Assembly: GCA_033032175.1 (NCBI GenBank)
Contig: CM065320.1
Coordinates: forward strand, 14,341,413 to 14,405,412
Length of the DNA: 64,000 nucleotides
Direction of reading: 5' to 3'
Origin: Saturnia japonica
Taxonomy: Eukaryota; Arthropoda; Insecta; Lepidoptera; Saturniidae
In this document: piece after piece, positions 25,142 to 36,842 of the stretch
How the letters are laid out: every line of letters starts with the position of its first letter
Position numbering within the stretch: the stretch's first letter is position 1
The notes under the pieces: generated by a model
Seen by the model: the letters and a program-made list of their open reading frames with translations, nothing else
The model's database searches: none
Told to the model about the DNA's origin: nothing
Position numbers and translations under genes: made by a program

Positions 25142-25205
25142 GACTATACTGTTAGCCATAAGGGCCCTGGAGCCTCAGACGGCTTTTACAACTTCACCGT
25201 GACTC
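25142..25205 (-). mobile_element. Fragment of the poly-A retroelement family
   Basis: GACTATACTGTTAGCC...AAGGGCCCTGGAGCC...GGCTTTTACAACTTCACC is a diverged reverse copy of the 3' block found at 15.1-16.2 kb. No long T run or target duplication remains. Confidence 0.5.
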
Positions 25206-26745
25206 GGTACCTGGTATTTTACACGTGATACTTATAAACCTGGTTCATGATGACTGCAAAGAAATCTTCAGCTCTTAACGGTCTTGCTTTATTGTAACAA
25301 TAACTAAGCTATTAAAAAACAACATGAACGAATGCATGAATTCATATATCCGCTGTTTTATATACGATATCACACTACTCAACAATATAAACAACCATGT
25401 TCGCTCGCTTCGCATATTATAAATGAACGTTCCAGTATTACGAGTGATGGAGACACATTGGTTATTTTTATTTAGCGTGGCGCGCGCGGTTTGTATGAAG
25501 TGAACGAGCTCGATTTACTTATCTGTGTCTCGGTACCAAAACCGGTTTCACGTATACACCGCCGCTGTACCGTCGCGCCGCGCCGCGGTTAATGTTAATT
25601 AAGCCGTCATGAATTACGTGCGTACTATTTTTACTTTTGTTTAACGTTTCACTATTAACTTGTGTTACATTATAAAACAAACTTGGACTTAACGTGGCTT
25701 TATGTTTCACTATGCTAAGCTAAGTAAACTCGTATAACTAATAATCTATATTTTGAATCATTTTAACACTGCTTTATCTTTATTTATATTTGAAAAAATT
25801 AAACAACGTTTTATGTTCAGTGAAAATTCTATCAACATTTCGGGCCAATACTCTAATAAGAACAACATTCATTTATACGTTTACACACAAAATCTTATGC
25901 GGCAACTGTAGCACTTATTTAAATTTATTAAATAATCGTTTTCCGAGATAAAAAATTATTACCTATAACTCTTATGAATCTGCTGTAATTCTTCGGGACG
26001 GTTCTAGCAAAACACCTTATCAAAATAGGACGTCAAGAAAATCTATTTCACGTTTCACAGAATGCTTGAGATTTACCAATGGATTAGACCGGCCGAATAT
26101 TAATTGCTAAGTGATACATTATTGATAATTATTTATGGCAAAAACCTTTTGTATTTGTTTTAATTATAAAATACAAACTGGTTTATAAACAGCAAATTAG
26201 AAACAGCAAAAAACATCACACACACAAAAAAAATGATAAAATAAAATTATTATAATCGTACAAGTTCGTGCGCGACCGTCCAGTGTTTCCGACTGACGTT
26301 GGCGGGGACGAGGTACAATTGAAGAAAACGGGGGTGAGTAATGTAGCGGGGAAGGGAAACGCGTGCAATTGCAAACTGAAGTAAACAGTGGCTCGTCTTC
26401 ATACAAACGGCCGAAATTAAATCTAGGTAAACTTCAGTCGCGATTACGCAATTTATAGCTTATGTCGAAATATTATATTACTTACTTTCTAGAAATTAAA
26501 ATTTATTTTTGATTTGTTAAACTTTGGCCAAAGAAATGTTCAATCTTTTCTTATTACCTCATAATCACTTTCACAATCACGTAAATAGGTAACCAAAGAA
26601 ATACAGTCAGTTGCCCAGCCCTGGTGCGAGTTTATCTACTGAGCGGATTTAGATAATTATTTCAAGAACACTGTTCTAGTAGGTTCGCGTGCCGTACGCT
26701 GGGCCCTAGAATCGATCTTCGCGAATCACGATCCCATCTCGAACC
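25206..26745. other. Non-coding stretch with two small CpG patches
   Basis: CpG-rich patches at about 25480-25600 and 26270-26350 interrupt AT-rich DNA. No exons or repeat termini are recognised. Confidence 0.3.
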
Positions 26746-26792
26746 TATTGCTGCGATACGCAGTAATAGATTACAAACAAAATAAGACTCAC

Positions 26793-27200
26793 CTCGTCAG
26801 GCGCGGGCTTTATCCCTGACCACACCCCGGCGACCTGGACGGCCAATTGTGAAGTATGTGTGTAAGTGGAGTGAATTGTGTGTGTGAATCGCAGGACACT
26901 AGCACCGCAAACAATCAGTTCAACAAAACTCCTGGACACCAACTCAACGTTATACAATACAAGGCAAAATCCAACTAAGACACTACCGAAAATTACTTGT
27001 GACGTAGCGCTCTCCAAACCACAAGCAGAAGCGCGGTACTCAAACGCACGACGACGATTACTGCGCGTGCCCGCACCAGCCGTCCCGTCGAACTAGGGTG
27101 CCTTCGCCGAACAGTTGCACCTGCCATTCGCCTGCCTATCACAGCCTTCCCGCGATTTCGCCATCTCACGATGCGAGCTAATGAATTTACATTTCCAACA
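26793..27200 (-). promoter_or_regulatory. Candidate promoter and non-coding first exon
   Basis: The minus strand has a strong 5' splice site, GACGAG|GTGAGT, at 26793/26792 that closes a GC-rich segment extending up to about 27200. The 90-residue frame through this exon begins at a TTG, not an ATG, so it is best read as a 5' untranslated exon. If real, its gene continues to the left on the minus strand, and the SINE, Helitron and CpG islands there would be intronic. Evidence is one splice donor plus composition. Confidence 0.3.
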
Positions 27201-28239
27201 AACACTGCCGAGACAACATACTGTTTACTTTAGTGTACTGTAGTGACGCAATGTCGTGTTACCTCGCCCCCACCAACGTCTCTCACATGGGACAATCACG
27301 CACGAACTTGTTCGACTATAGCGCATTACATAATCAAATAAATGATTAAAGTAGATGTAGTAATAATAATGAAATAGTAGTTAGTACGTACTTGTAAACA
27401 AATACACTTACTAAAACACGAATTCGTAACGTAGAAAGAGCAAAACAGGAAGGCGTCGAACGAGACGACACCACGGCGTCGCGCGTCGAGTCGGAGACAA
27501 TTTTCCAATCAATAGGGCAGTGGTCCGACGCCGACCAATTACCCTATATATTCACTAGACAAGCGATTTAGAACTACACATGGAAATTATTGACTATTTT
27601 AATCATAATTGCATAGCAGCGAAATTACATTTTTTATCACTGCTAATTCACATGTGATAATTAAGCGAAAATCAGTTAATATACTAAAAGGAAGTTGTAG
27701 TATGTCAGTATGACTGCATTAATGTTTTTGAGTCTGATACAAGTATCGAGTGAATATGAAAAATAGCTGGTAAAAATGAATTCACAACTATCATATTAAA
27801 TCATCTTTTTTTCTCATACCATATTAAAAATTTCAGTAAAGCAAGTTCATAACAGATTATTTTTCCTTGCCTATTTGGAACTAAAACTAATGACACGATT
27901 TCGAAGGGCTTAGCTGAAGTGCACGTGTCGCGGCATGCGCGGATGTGATATTGAAGAGAAATACGCAGCTCTACTCGCAATCGTGTAATTTCAGTGAAAA
28001 GTAAGCGATATAAATATACAAAGATGCTGTGTAATTTTATTTATGATAAATATGTATTTGTCTGTAAAATAATAAATTCACCCATGATTGTAATAAATTT
28101 AGTTTAAACGAAATGAGAAGTTTCCTTCGAAGAGCCTTGATTGTCGCTTACGTTCCCCACACAGTTACTATACATTTGGTTTGTAACTTTTTAATAAATA
28201 ATAGCGCTTCTGGGGTAACGGAACTAATTGTAGCATACC
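27201..28239. other. Non-coding stretch
   Basis: AT-rich DNA without recognisable features. Confidence 0.3.
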
Positions 28240-28440
28240 AACGCGACGCTGCGCGGCCGCGGCCGTATAAAAGAATCATTTATACTCTATAGCTTTAAAC
28301 GAGGCTTCTAACTTTTATACCGCTTCGCTAACTTGTGCGTGCGAAGCTGTTTGTGCGAGCTTTGTACAAATACACAGAGTATAAAATATGAGCGCGTAGG
28401 TGAGTTCAATAAGCGTCACCGATCGGCAGTCACAGATAAA
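28240..28440 (+). promoter_or_regulatory. Candidate promoter with two TATA boxes
   Basis: A GC-rich segment (GCGCGGCCGCGGCCG) leads directly into GTATAAAAG (about 28263-28271), and a second AGTATAAAATA follows at about 28378-28388 with GC-richer sequence 20-50 bp downstream (CGTCACCGATCGGCAGTCAC). GC-rich sequence abutting TATA boxes looks promoter-like, but no coding exon is seen. Confidence 0.25.
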
Positions 28441-28689
28441 TTATTAAATAGTACTAGCGTAAGTGCCACAGTAACCTAGACTGCATACATTATATTAGTA
28501 GCACGACAGATTGACGGTACTGTCCCTGATGGTAACGGTAAATAAGCCCAGTACAATCCTAACACAACGACGACTACCGAAAGATCGTCATCCATCGACG
28601 GTCACCGCTGTCATGCCAGCCAGTATTAATTTAACTGGACATGCACATGCTGATCCGAAACGCGACGAGCAAAAGTAAGTCATTATGCC

Positions 28690-28810
28690 TGACTTTTCAC
28701 CACATGCGTGGTGGTAGCGACCCATTCGGGCAAAACAGCCCTACCACCCCGCTATCGTCATTTCCTCGTTCGTTAATCAGCCGGGTGCACCACATGCACG
28801 TGAGGTTGAC
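28690..28810. repeat. Dispersed repeat fragment
   Basis: The 17-mer CCCTACCACCCCGCTAT (28739-28755), with surrounding GTGGTAGC...TCAGCCGG...GCACC text, also occurs at 36242-36258 inside the composite Helitron. This shows an interspersed repeat of unknown class. Confidence 0.4.
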
Positions 28811-28870
28811 TTGGGTGTCTCAGCTTTAAAGATGTAATTCGACATCCCTTACCCCCTAAAAAGTGTAAGA

Positions 28871-29188
28871 TTTTTTTTTTTTGAACTGACTACACTGTTA
28901 GCCTTAGGGGCCCTATCCAAAAACAGAGCCGCTGCGGCTTTTACAGCTTCACCGAACCTGGGGGCGAGCGCTTAGGGCAATCAGCCGCGAAAGTTTTTGA
29001 TGACTCGCACGAGGGTGCCAGAGTTGTCGAACCTCAGCTCGGGCGGTCGTCGCGAATGCGAAAAGGTCGCGATCTAACTAATACCCTACTCCTACAAATT
29101 CGAGCTAACTAATATATACCCATATGCATGTTCCCCTCCTCCTGGGAGGAAGGAGGGAGCCATGCGTAAGTGTATTTAGTGATCGGAA
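28871..29188 (-). mobile_element. Poly-A retroelement copy 4, reverse orientation
   Basis: A T12 run (the poly-A tail read on the other strand) is followed by CTGTTAGCCTTAGGGGCCC, GCGGCTTTTACAGCTTCACC and the reverse complement of the whole body of copy 1. On the minus strand it begins TTCCGATCAC, the same 5' point as copy 1. No target duplication could be found. The shared start argues for a defined short element rather than random 5' truncation. Confidence 0.7.
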
Positions 29189-30906
29189 TGGTTTTTCTAC
29201 ACTAACTAGCGCATTAGTCTAACTAGCACAAAAAAAGAAAAAAAAGGTCCCTCACAGAACCTATGTACCTGTGTGGTGTGCACGTGTGTGTGTTCATACG
29301 TGTGTAATATTGTGAGCATGCCGTAGAAACAAATATCTTAGTTTTATGCGCGACGCGACGTGCAATCTTATTATTATAAACCACAATTTTACAGATATGA
29401 TAAGGTTTCATACATACATTCAATACTTTCTTATGGCGATATTTAACCCTCACATAAAACTAATGACATCAAAAGCTATTATTATAATTTGATACATGTC
29501 ATGACTAAGCCAAATAATTTCTGCCATAAAAGATAAAATCATGAGGGGACCAAATAAATAATTAATGCCTTGTAAATAATTGTTAAATGTTTATAAAATT
29601 TGTTTTCATAATAGGTATAACTATTATACATAAAATTGTATGTATTTTAATAGTGGAGCCCGCTTTGCTGGTGTATTTATTAATATTTAATCTTTTTAAT
29701 AAGTTCTTTTATCAGTGACAACTACCCCGAACGTGGTTTTTAACGAACATGCCACTTTTTAAGTACATAAGTTTTTTTTTTTTGAGAATATCATTACTGT
29801 TTAAAAGCTGCACAGAATCATCTATTGGTGAGTTGGAACGTCTACATAATCTATATATAAATACGTGAACCAAAAGCTTACGGTACCTTTCTAAGCGTAT
29901 TGCGTGCACGAAAGACTGTGAGATTTGGCATTGTTAAAGTTTATATGGAGAACGAGTGCAGAAAGCTATAATTTATCTATAATATCTGTTACTAATATAT
30001 TAAATGAAATAAATGAATACTGTGAATTCCAACCCGACCAGTGCCATTGATCTTAGACCCCTCAAAATATTGACATTGTCACTCAAGGAAAAGTGACAGC
30101 AAGTGATGTAGATAATACTCATTGTTTATGAATTCTGCAAATGTCAAACAGAAAATAGTCTATGATCAAAAAGTCGCTGGTTGAATGTCGACCTCAGGGC
30201 GATCGCTAGTAACAATAATTATTCCAAAAATTGGGAAAGAAAGTGAAAAACGTATTAATAATATTGTAAAGCAGCACGCAAGCATGTTGCAAGAACAGAC
30301 TTATCTTAGAATAATAACACAGACTACTGTTAACTACTTAATTAACAAACATAGTTACTTATATTTAATGAGTGAATAAATATCAAGAATGTCAATAGTT
30401 AACAAAACTCGAGAGTCAGTACCTATGCTATATTATGTACTTAGGTAGGTAATACCTACGTATGTGGTTAAAACATGTTATTCCTCTATTTAGATAATTC
30501 CATCAAGCTGTGCACGAACTGTACATAAAACAAGTAATATTATCGACTTGCCCTTTAAAAGTCATTTATATTTTTATTGAAACACATAAAAATACACATA
30601 ATATAATACTTATTATCTTTATAATTTACATCATAACAAAATAACATTTAACTTTACAAATAAAGAGTATACAGGCATATGTTTTGCAATTACCAATAAC
30701 TGCATTGTCATATCAGTTGGTCTTGTCACACATATCAATGTTTAAATTTAGTCTTTGTCAGCAGTTCCTTTTGGGTTACGTAATATCTACTACTTGTCAT
30801 CAAAAAAAGTTGATGCGTTTCCTAATGTAAGCAAGCAATAATACTTCACAGTAATACATTTCGTTACAATGCGCGCATGTTTCATAAAAAATACACTCTC
30901 ATTATT
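29189..30906. other. AT-rich non-coding stretch
   Basis: Nothing recognisable; short open frames only. Confidence 0.35.
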
Positions 30907-31442
30907 TTTAGGGTTCCGTACATCATAAAATATCAGAACCCTTAGGATCGCTTTGTTGTCCGTCTATCAAATTGTCTGTGTCAAGGGTACTTCCCAGGAA
31001 CATTTATATTATAGTCTTGAAATTTAGCACTAAGCGAGGTTTTTTTGATATAACACAAATAATAAATTTAAAATTTTCATTAATTCATTTTTAATTTCAA
31101 ATTTCGTCTGTAATTAATAAGAAAAAAGTTATAGGTATTTGATGTTATTTTCACACCGGTATATCATCGCACAATGTAAAGACAATATACAAACAATATT
31201 ATTGCAAAATATATTTTATAAAAATACGGCACAGAAAATCCTCAAGGCGCGAGTTCAACTCGCTACCTGACTAATTTTTATTTCATAATGCGTCCAAAGA
31301 AGTGTAACTTCAAATACATATTATTTTGTGTTTGATATCACAGATGCTCGTGAAAACCCAATTTGTTGTTTTTTTTTTAACAATGAGGGCTCTAACGTAC
31401 AAACAAACAGGTATTAAAGTTTGTTTAGGGTTCTACTGCATC
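30907..31442 (+). repeat. Dispersed repeat of the GGGTTCCGTA type
   Basis: It is bounded by related direct motifs, TTAGGGTTCCGTAC at the left and TTTAGGGTTCTACTGC at the right, and contains AGAACCCTTAGGATCGC followed by a TTGTTGTCCGTC motif. I associate this motif set with high-copy lepidopteran repeats, from general knowledge. Its class and exact ends are not established. Confidence 0.35.
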
Positions 31443-31688
31443 CAAAAAATAAACACAATTGTAAAAAAAGTTTTTTTTTTTAAATATAGGAATGAATAAA
31501 CACCATGCAGACTATTTTAATAAATATAATATAATAACAGATGTTATCATTTCATTACAGAGTATGAGACAAAACGTTCGGACGTTGTATTTTTAAATAT
31601 GAAATTAGTTTAATTTACCAGTTTAAAGTAAATGTAACGGCAAACACATTAATATTAATTAAAGCATTGCTCGCCGAGCGCTGCGCCG

Positions 31689-32262
31689 CACATTGGACTG
31701 AAATCGGAGCCTCCCTTTCATAGGATTTTAGAAAAATTAAATATGTTATTTAATAGTTTTAAATATACAGTTTCGTCAAAACAGTCATATCATTGTATAA
31801 TTTAGCAATTTCTAGCTTTATTTTTAACTTCTACACCATATAATATAGACTTGTAAATTTCAAATGTATGAAAATGGATTTTCTTTTCGTCATAACTTTT
31901 TTGTGTTTTGAGTTGTAAAGCTGAAACTTATACATATCGTTACTGCGGTGGTAGTGAACCCTTAGGACCTTTCACCTTGACTCCGGGCGTCCCCGTTCAA
32001 CAGATATTTGTTGATGAAAATTTCATACTTTGATGACATTGTATTGAGGTGAAATAATCAAATAGGTATGTAGGTTTATTTTCGACCTGAATGCTACAGG
32101 TATCGATTAATAAAGTTACCCCTGATTTACCCTACCGCTTTGTTTTCAAAAATACGATTCAGAATGCGTTTTAAAATTTCAATATACCTATTTTTCTTTA
32201 TTAAAAGTTGTAAATTACCTATAAATTTGCACTATAAACTTAAATTAACAACAATTATCATT
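31689..32262. repeat. Left terminal inverted repeat of Transib
   Basis: Starts CACATTGG, one base different from the right-hand heptamer CACAGTG. It is collinear with the right arm over roughly 570 bp with scattered substitutions and one ~9-bp gap; by eye identity exceeds 90 percent for the first 500 bp. Confidence 0.85.
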
Positions 32263-32600
32263 ACCTGCTACTATTCTTGATTGTTTTTGTTCCACATTTG
32301 TATCAAAATGTCTTGATTTTTCTAATTAGAGTAATTAGTTTATTTGTTTCGTTGATATAGATGTTTGTCATAAAAGATTAAACAGTTATTTCTGGGGCTA
32401 GATTAGGATTCTAAATGAAAGCAGTGTAAATAGCACGAGATCTTATATTCATTTTAACTTATCGATTTCAACAGTACCTCTAAATAGATGATGTAAATGT
32501 AAATTCCAAATATATAAAAATATTTTATAACAAAATTATGATATTATTAATTATGATATACATATAGTTCCGATCATACCTACTTAATTACACTCATACA

Positions 32601-33617
32601 TTACTCAGAGTCACACAAATTTCTTACATCTACAAACTCTATATTTTCTTTATCTGATGTAGAATTTACCAATAACAATTTAGCTTCATCTGATAGCTGT
32701 TTATGGCTAAGTTGACTTATCTTAGGTCTGAGGTATGGGTCAGAAGTTATTAACAAACTATGGATAATATCCTCATTTGTTGCAATTCTACAAATTTTTC
32801 TCGAGTGGAATACTCTAAAATTTTAAAAATCTTTATTGCGTGCTTCAGAAGCCTCTTCAGAAAGTTTGCCAATTGGGATAAAGTTATTATGCTCAATGAT
32901 GTCTGCACCATGCATGAGTAATTTATGCACGCTAGAAGGCATATAATACCACTGATATAACTCGACATATTTATGAGCTGTTTTAGAACAATATTGCCGG
33001 AACTTTTCCACATCAACAAACTTTCCACATGAGACTACCTGAAGAATCACCGCAAATCTCCTGATGAGTTCTTCATCAACATCAGTGATCTGTGCAGTTA
33101 CTTGAGGATTTGCAACTTGAGGACTTGAGTGTTCCCATCATTGGTCGTTCCCGCACCTTGTTTAACTATATCTACAAGCAGTCCCATTTCATCTCGAAAC
33201 TTTTCTTGAATAATATTTTTCTTGTTATATACTAGTTGCTTTAAATCGTCTCCTTTGGCTTGCCACTTTTTGAAATCTAGGCGATACGCTATATGCAATA
33301 CGCATTCCATGCATTTAATCCAGGCGTGGAGGGAAGATAGGCCATACTTAAAAATATTCTCAGAATGAGTTATTCGCGATATCAAGTCGCTGGCATTCAT
33401 ATCTTTCGGCTTCGCTTTACAAATATCACATACTGCTGTTGATGTATCTGAAAGATATGAAGTTATCTTACCATCTATCATGGTCATATGAAGTCTGTGT
33501 TTCACATTTGTATCATTGACAGCAGTTGGTTGCAATGCAGCAATTCCCCTTTCAACAATTAATTCATATCTTTTGAAATGGGACGCTTGGGCTCAATGTC
33601 AAAGGGCCTAAGGGTTC
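32601..33617 (-). pseudogene. RAG1-like Transib transposase, C-terminal half, broken
   Basis: On the minus strand the reading begins near 33617 without a start (SHFKRYELIVERG) and ends at a TAA at 32601-32603. Visible parts in order are a TMIDGK motif, whose Asp aligns with the second catalytic Asp of RAG1; a C-x2-C pair (VCDICKAKP); an RITHSENIFKYG motif like RAG1's ITRSHAENLQRY; a NDGNT motif like RAG1's NGNFAR; and LMHGADIIEHN followed by SEEASEARNK, matching the RAG1 helix with the third catalytic Glu. The N-terminal half with the first catalytic Asp is missing. A frameshift lies between 33098 and 33060, and a TAA at 32823-32825 interrupts the frame, which then continues another 73 codons. 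The DDE recombinase function is lost. The homology call rests on remembered RAG1 motifs. Confidence 0.85.
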
Positions 33618-33787
33618 GTTACCACCTCGGTAACGATACGTATAAGTTTCAGCTTTATAATTGAAAACAAAAAAAAATATGAAGAAAGGCGAGTTCATTT
33701 TCATACATATAGAATTTACAAGTCAATATTATTTGGTATATAAGGTAAAAATAAAGCTTGAAATTGCTAAATTGATAATTTATTAAT
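33588..33787. repeat. Partial third copy of the Transib arm
   Basis: This segment (CCTAAGGGTTCGTTACCACC, then TATAAGTTTCAGCTTTA, then TTCATTTTCATACAT) repeats, in direct orientation and more diverged, the part of the right arm at about 34091-34262. It adjoins the inner end of that arm, exactly where the missing N-terminal half of the transposase should lie. Confidence 0.7.
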
Positions 33788-34368
33788 GATAATTGGTGTT
33801 AATTTAAGTAGATAGTCCAAATTTATATTTAATGTACAACTTTTAATAAAGAAAAATAGGTATATTGAATTTTTTAAACTAATTCTGAATCGTATTTTTG
33901 AAAGATAATGAAAACGAAGCGGTAGGGTAAATCAGGGGTAACTTTATTAATCGATACCTGTAGCATTCAGGTCGAAAATAAACCTACATACCTATTTGAT
34001 TATTTCACCTCAATACAACGTCATCAAAGCATGAAATTTTCATCAACAAATATCTGTTGAACGGGGACGCCCGGGGTCAAGGTGGAAGATCCTAAGGGTT
34101 CGTTACCACCCCAGTAACGATATGTATAAGTTTCAGCTTTACAACTCAAAACACAAAAAAGTTATGACGAAAAGAAAATCCATTTTCATACATTTGAAAT
34201 TTACAAGTCCATATTATATGGTGTAGAAGGTAAAAATAAAGCTTGAAATTACTAAATTCTACAATGATATGACTGTTTTGACAAAACTGTATACTTAAAA
34301 CTATGAAATAACATATTTAATTTTTCTAAAATCTTATGAAAGGGAGGCTCCGATTTCAGTCCACTGTG
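33788..34368. repeat. Right terminal inverted repeat of Transib
   Basis: In reverse complement it starts CACAGTGG, containing the exact heptamer CACAGTG of vertebrate recombination signal sequences. No clear nonamer (ACAAAAACC) was found 12 or 23 bp from it. Confidence 0.85.
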
Positions 34369-34373
34369 CGCCG

Positions 34374-35401
34374 TGCCGCGCAGGGCGCCTCGCCGAGATA
34401 CAGTCGGCCGAGTATGCTTTAAAAAAAAAACACGTATTTTTCATACTCGGAGAGGAATTCCTTGAAACTGGCAATTAAACTATTTCAAATATCTGACGAT
34501 TTGTCACGAGTAATATATATTGCATTTTTTTAAACAAAGTACAAAACTATGAATAGTGCGCATCGACAGCGCCAGTCTTATGTAGCAAATAATAATTTTT
34601 GTGTCAAATGAAGTTAATAAAACGATATATATATATATATAACATATATATTGCTCTACATAATGTCATTATTAAATTAATAGGTACTATTAATATTATA
34701 AATAATAAATATGTTATATAACAATACTCAATATGATATTTATTTCAAACTTGATAATACTGTAGCAAAACAATTTCCAATACAATGAATTCTTTCAGTT
34801 ACAGTAATTATGAGTAAAGAGTTTCACTGAGATGAACTTAACATAATTAAAATATTATGGAAAAAATCAGCAGAAAAAACGTTAATAATAATTACAACAC
34901 AATAAACAACAAGCTAAAAATACCCTAAACTAATTTGTATCCCCTTCAGCGGAGGTAGTCGCCGAGCCAAAAGAATCATGTAAACAGTTCCAACTTCTGT
35001 TGTAGGTTGTACATAGTTAAATCCGTATTTACATAAATCTGACAACACGCATTAACCGTATAAGTTTAGACGAAGCCACATACGAGAAAACTTCCCAACG
35101 TGACACTTTTTTTAGACACGATTTTTCGTAAGAGCCGAGTGGATAAACCGATGGATTTATGAGAGCATTTCTTTCATGGAAACAGAAGGGATGTCGTTCA
35201 ATATAAATATATGTATTAGGTAATTTCATTTTTATGTCACTTTTTACAACTCGAAAGTAACATCATATATAAATACATATACCTAGATATACTTATACGT
35301 TCTTTTACGCAATAATTAATTAAGTTTCGTAATTTTATTTTCACACATATTTATTATTTTATGACTTTTTAGAGATTATACTGTACATTTGTATAGCCTA
35401 T
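34374..35401. other. AT-rich non-coding stretch
   Basis: Includes a short TA microsatellite near 34626-34640. No exons or repeat ends are recognised. Confidence 0.35.
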
Positions 35402-36348
35402 CTAGCGATGTGCCCGCGGCTCCGCACGCGTTTGTTACTATGCAATAATTATTTTAATTTTTACTCATATTGTTGACAATTGATATGCCGTATCAATTGA
35501 AGAGTGACATGTATTTCCCGTGTACCATTTTCATCAAAATCGGTTGAAAACTATTAGTCTAATGTACAATTTCTAATGCATTATTAATTCTTATAACCTC
35601 TCAATTATGGTAGGTGTGATGTATGTTTCCCATCTACAAAATTTGATCAGAATCGGTTGAGAATTGATGAAAATTAAACTTTTTGAATTACTATTTTTTA
35701 ATTCTAGAAGTAATATTGAGAATTACTATAGCCCATCAATTATGTAAATAATTAGACTTCCCGTGTATAGAATTTCATCAAAATCGGCTAAGAATTAATG
35801 AAATTTTAATTTTTTGAAAACATCTTTTTTTTTACGGTTCCCGAAAGTGTTATTGAAAATTTCTATTACTTATCACATACTTCCCGTGTAGGTAATTGAA
35901 TTAACGAAAATATATATTTTTTTACATTTTTTTTACATTATCTAAAAGTAATATTGAAATTTCTTAAACCCTATCAACTGACCGATGATATAAGCATCCA
36001 GTGTACAAAATTTCATAAAAATCGGTCAAGCCGTTTTTGAGTTAAATCCGGACATACAAACAACAGACTGACGGGCAATTTTTTTTATTAATAATATGCG
36101 TATCGGAACTTTTGGAAAACTATTAAAAGTACAGACAGGATTACAGATTTATTAATATACATAGCTATATTTATATAATACCAAAAATAATCAAAAGAAA
36201 ATCGTAGATGGGTTTATCACTATGTGTATTGTGGTAGCAATCCCTACCACCCCGCTATATTACTTCATATGCACCGGCTGATTTAGGAACACGACAAACC
36301 AAAAGAAAATCATAGATGGGATTATTACTGCTTGTATGGTATTTAAAT

Positions 36349-36492
36349 TATATGCCAATATGAATCCAACACATTAACCGTCCCAATAAAACTTTAAAAA
36401 TAATTAAAATCATACCTTATTTATATGCCAATATGAATCCAATACATTAACCGTCCCAATAAAACTTTAAAAATAATTAAAATCATACCTTA
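36349..36492. repeat. 72-bp tandem duplication
   Basis: TATATGCCAATATGAATCCA...ACCGTCCCAATAAAACTT...ATCATACCTTA occurs twice with an offset of exactly 72 bp and almost no differences. Only one unit is present in the sister Helitron at 46.8-48.3 kb. Confidence 0.8.
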
Positions 36493-36765
36493 TTGTACCG
36501 GCCTACGGGAAGGTTTTTTGTAAAACGTGAAACCCTTTTATTCCTTTCTTACCAAATGCATAAATATGAATGGGTTCTTCATACAAACTTTCACCCAAGT
36601 TTTATTTTCACCACATGTAGAATAACACAATGAAATAATTCACTTGTAGAAAAACTGTATAAACCAGATAATTTAGAATAGGTATATCGCTTAGAATATA
36701 TAAACCCCCGCGAGCCGCGATTGACAGCGCACATCATATTCATATCATAAAATAAAACAGTAATT

Positions 36766-36842
36766 ATGCCGTACTGCGTAGTTAAACAGTTTAATAACAC
36801 TTCAGACAATATTAAAAAGAATACTGGACTATCATTTAATAG
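36766..36842 (+). pseudogene. THAP-domain first exon captured in Helitron, copy A
   Basis: An ATG opens a 25-codon frame, MPYCVVKQFNNTSDNIKKNT then GLSFN, ending AG|GTAATT, a usable 5' splice site. Aligned without gaps to exon 1 of the THAP gene at 51917, 11 of 25 residues agree (M1, P2, C4, V5, V6, N11, I16, K17, K18, G21, F24). The exon length (77 nt) and splice phase are identical. The second zinc-binding Cys (position 9) is replaced by Phe, so the zinc site is broken. No exon 2 follows inside the Helitron. The exon is antisense to the Helitron's own 5'-3' direction. Confidence 0.7.

Larger units (their letters stand above)
31684..34373 (-). mobile_element. Transib-family (RAG1-related) DNA transposon with CGCCG target duplication
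   Basis: The element proper spans 31689-34368 (2680 bp). Its ends are CACATTGGACTGAAATC at the left and, in reverse complement, CACAGTGGACTGAAATC at the right. Both are followed by near-identical inverted repeats about 580 bp long (31689-32262 and 33788-34368). It is flanked by an exact 5-bp duplication, CGCCG (31684-31688 and 34369-34373). A 5-bp GC-rich duplication, CAC-starting termini and a RAG1-like transposase on the minus strand together define Transib. The transposase has lost its N-terminal half and is frameshifted, so the copy is not autonomous. Arms this long are unusual for the family as I know it. Confidence 0.88.

Noticed and set aside
34361..34415. Recombination-signal nonamer 12 or 23 bp from the CACAGTG heptamer
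   Set aside because: Positions 12 and 23 bp inside the element do not show an ACAAAAACC-like motif; only the heptamer matches.
36349..36492. CRISPR-like or satellite array
   Set aside because: Only two 72-bp units in direct contact, no spacers; a simple tandem duplication.
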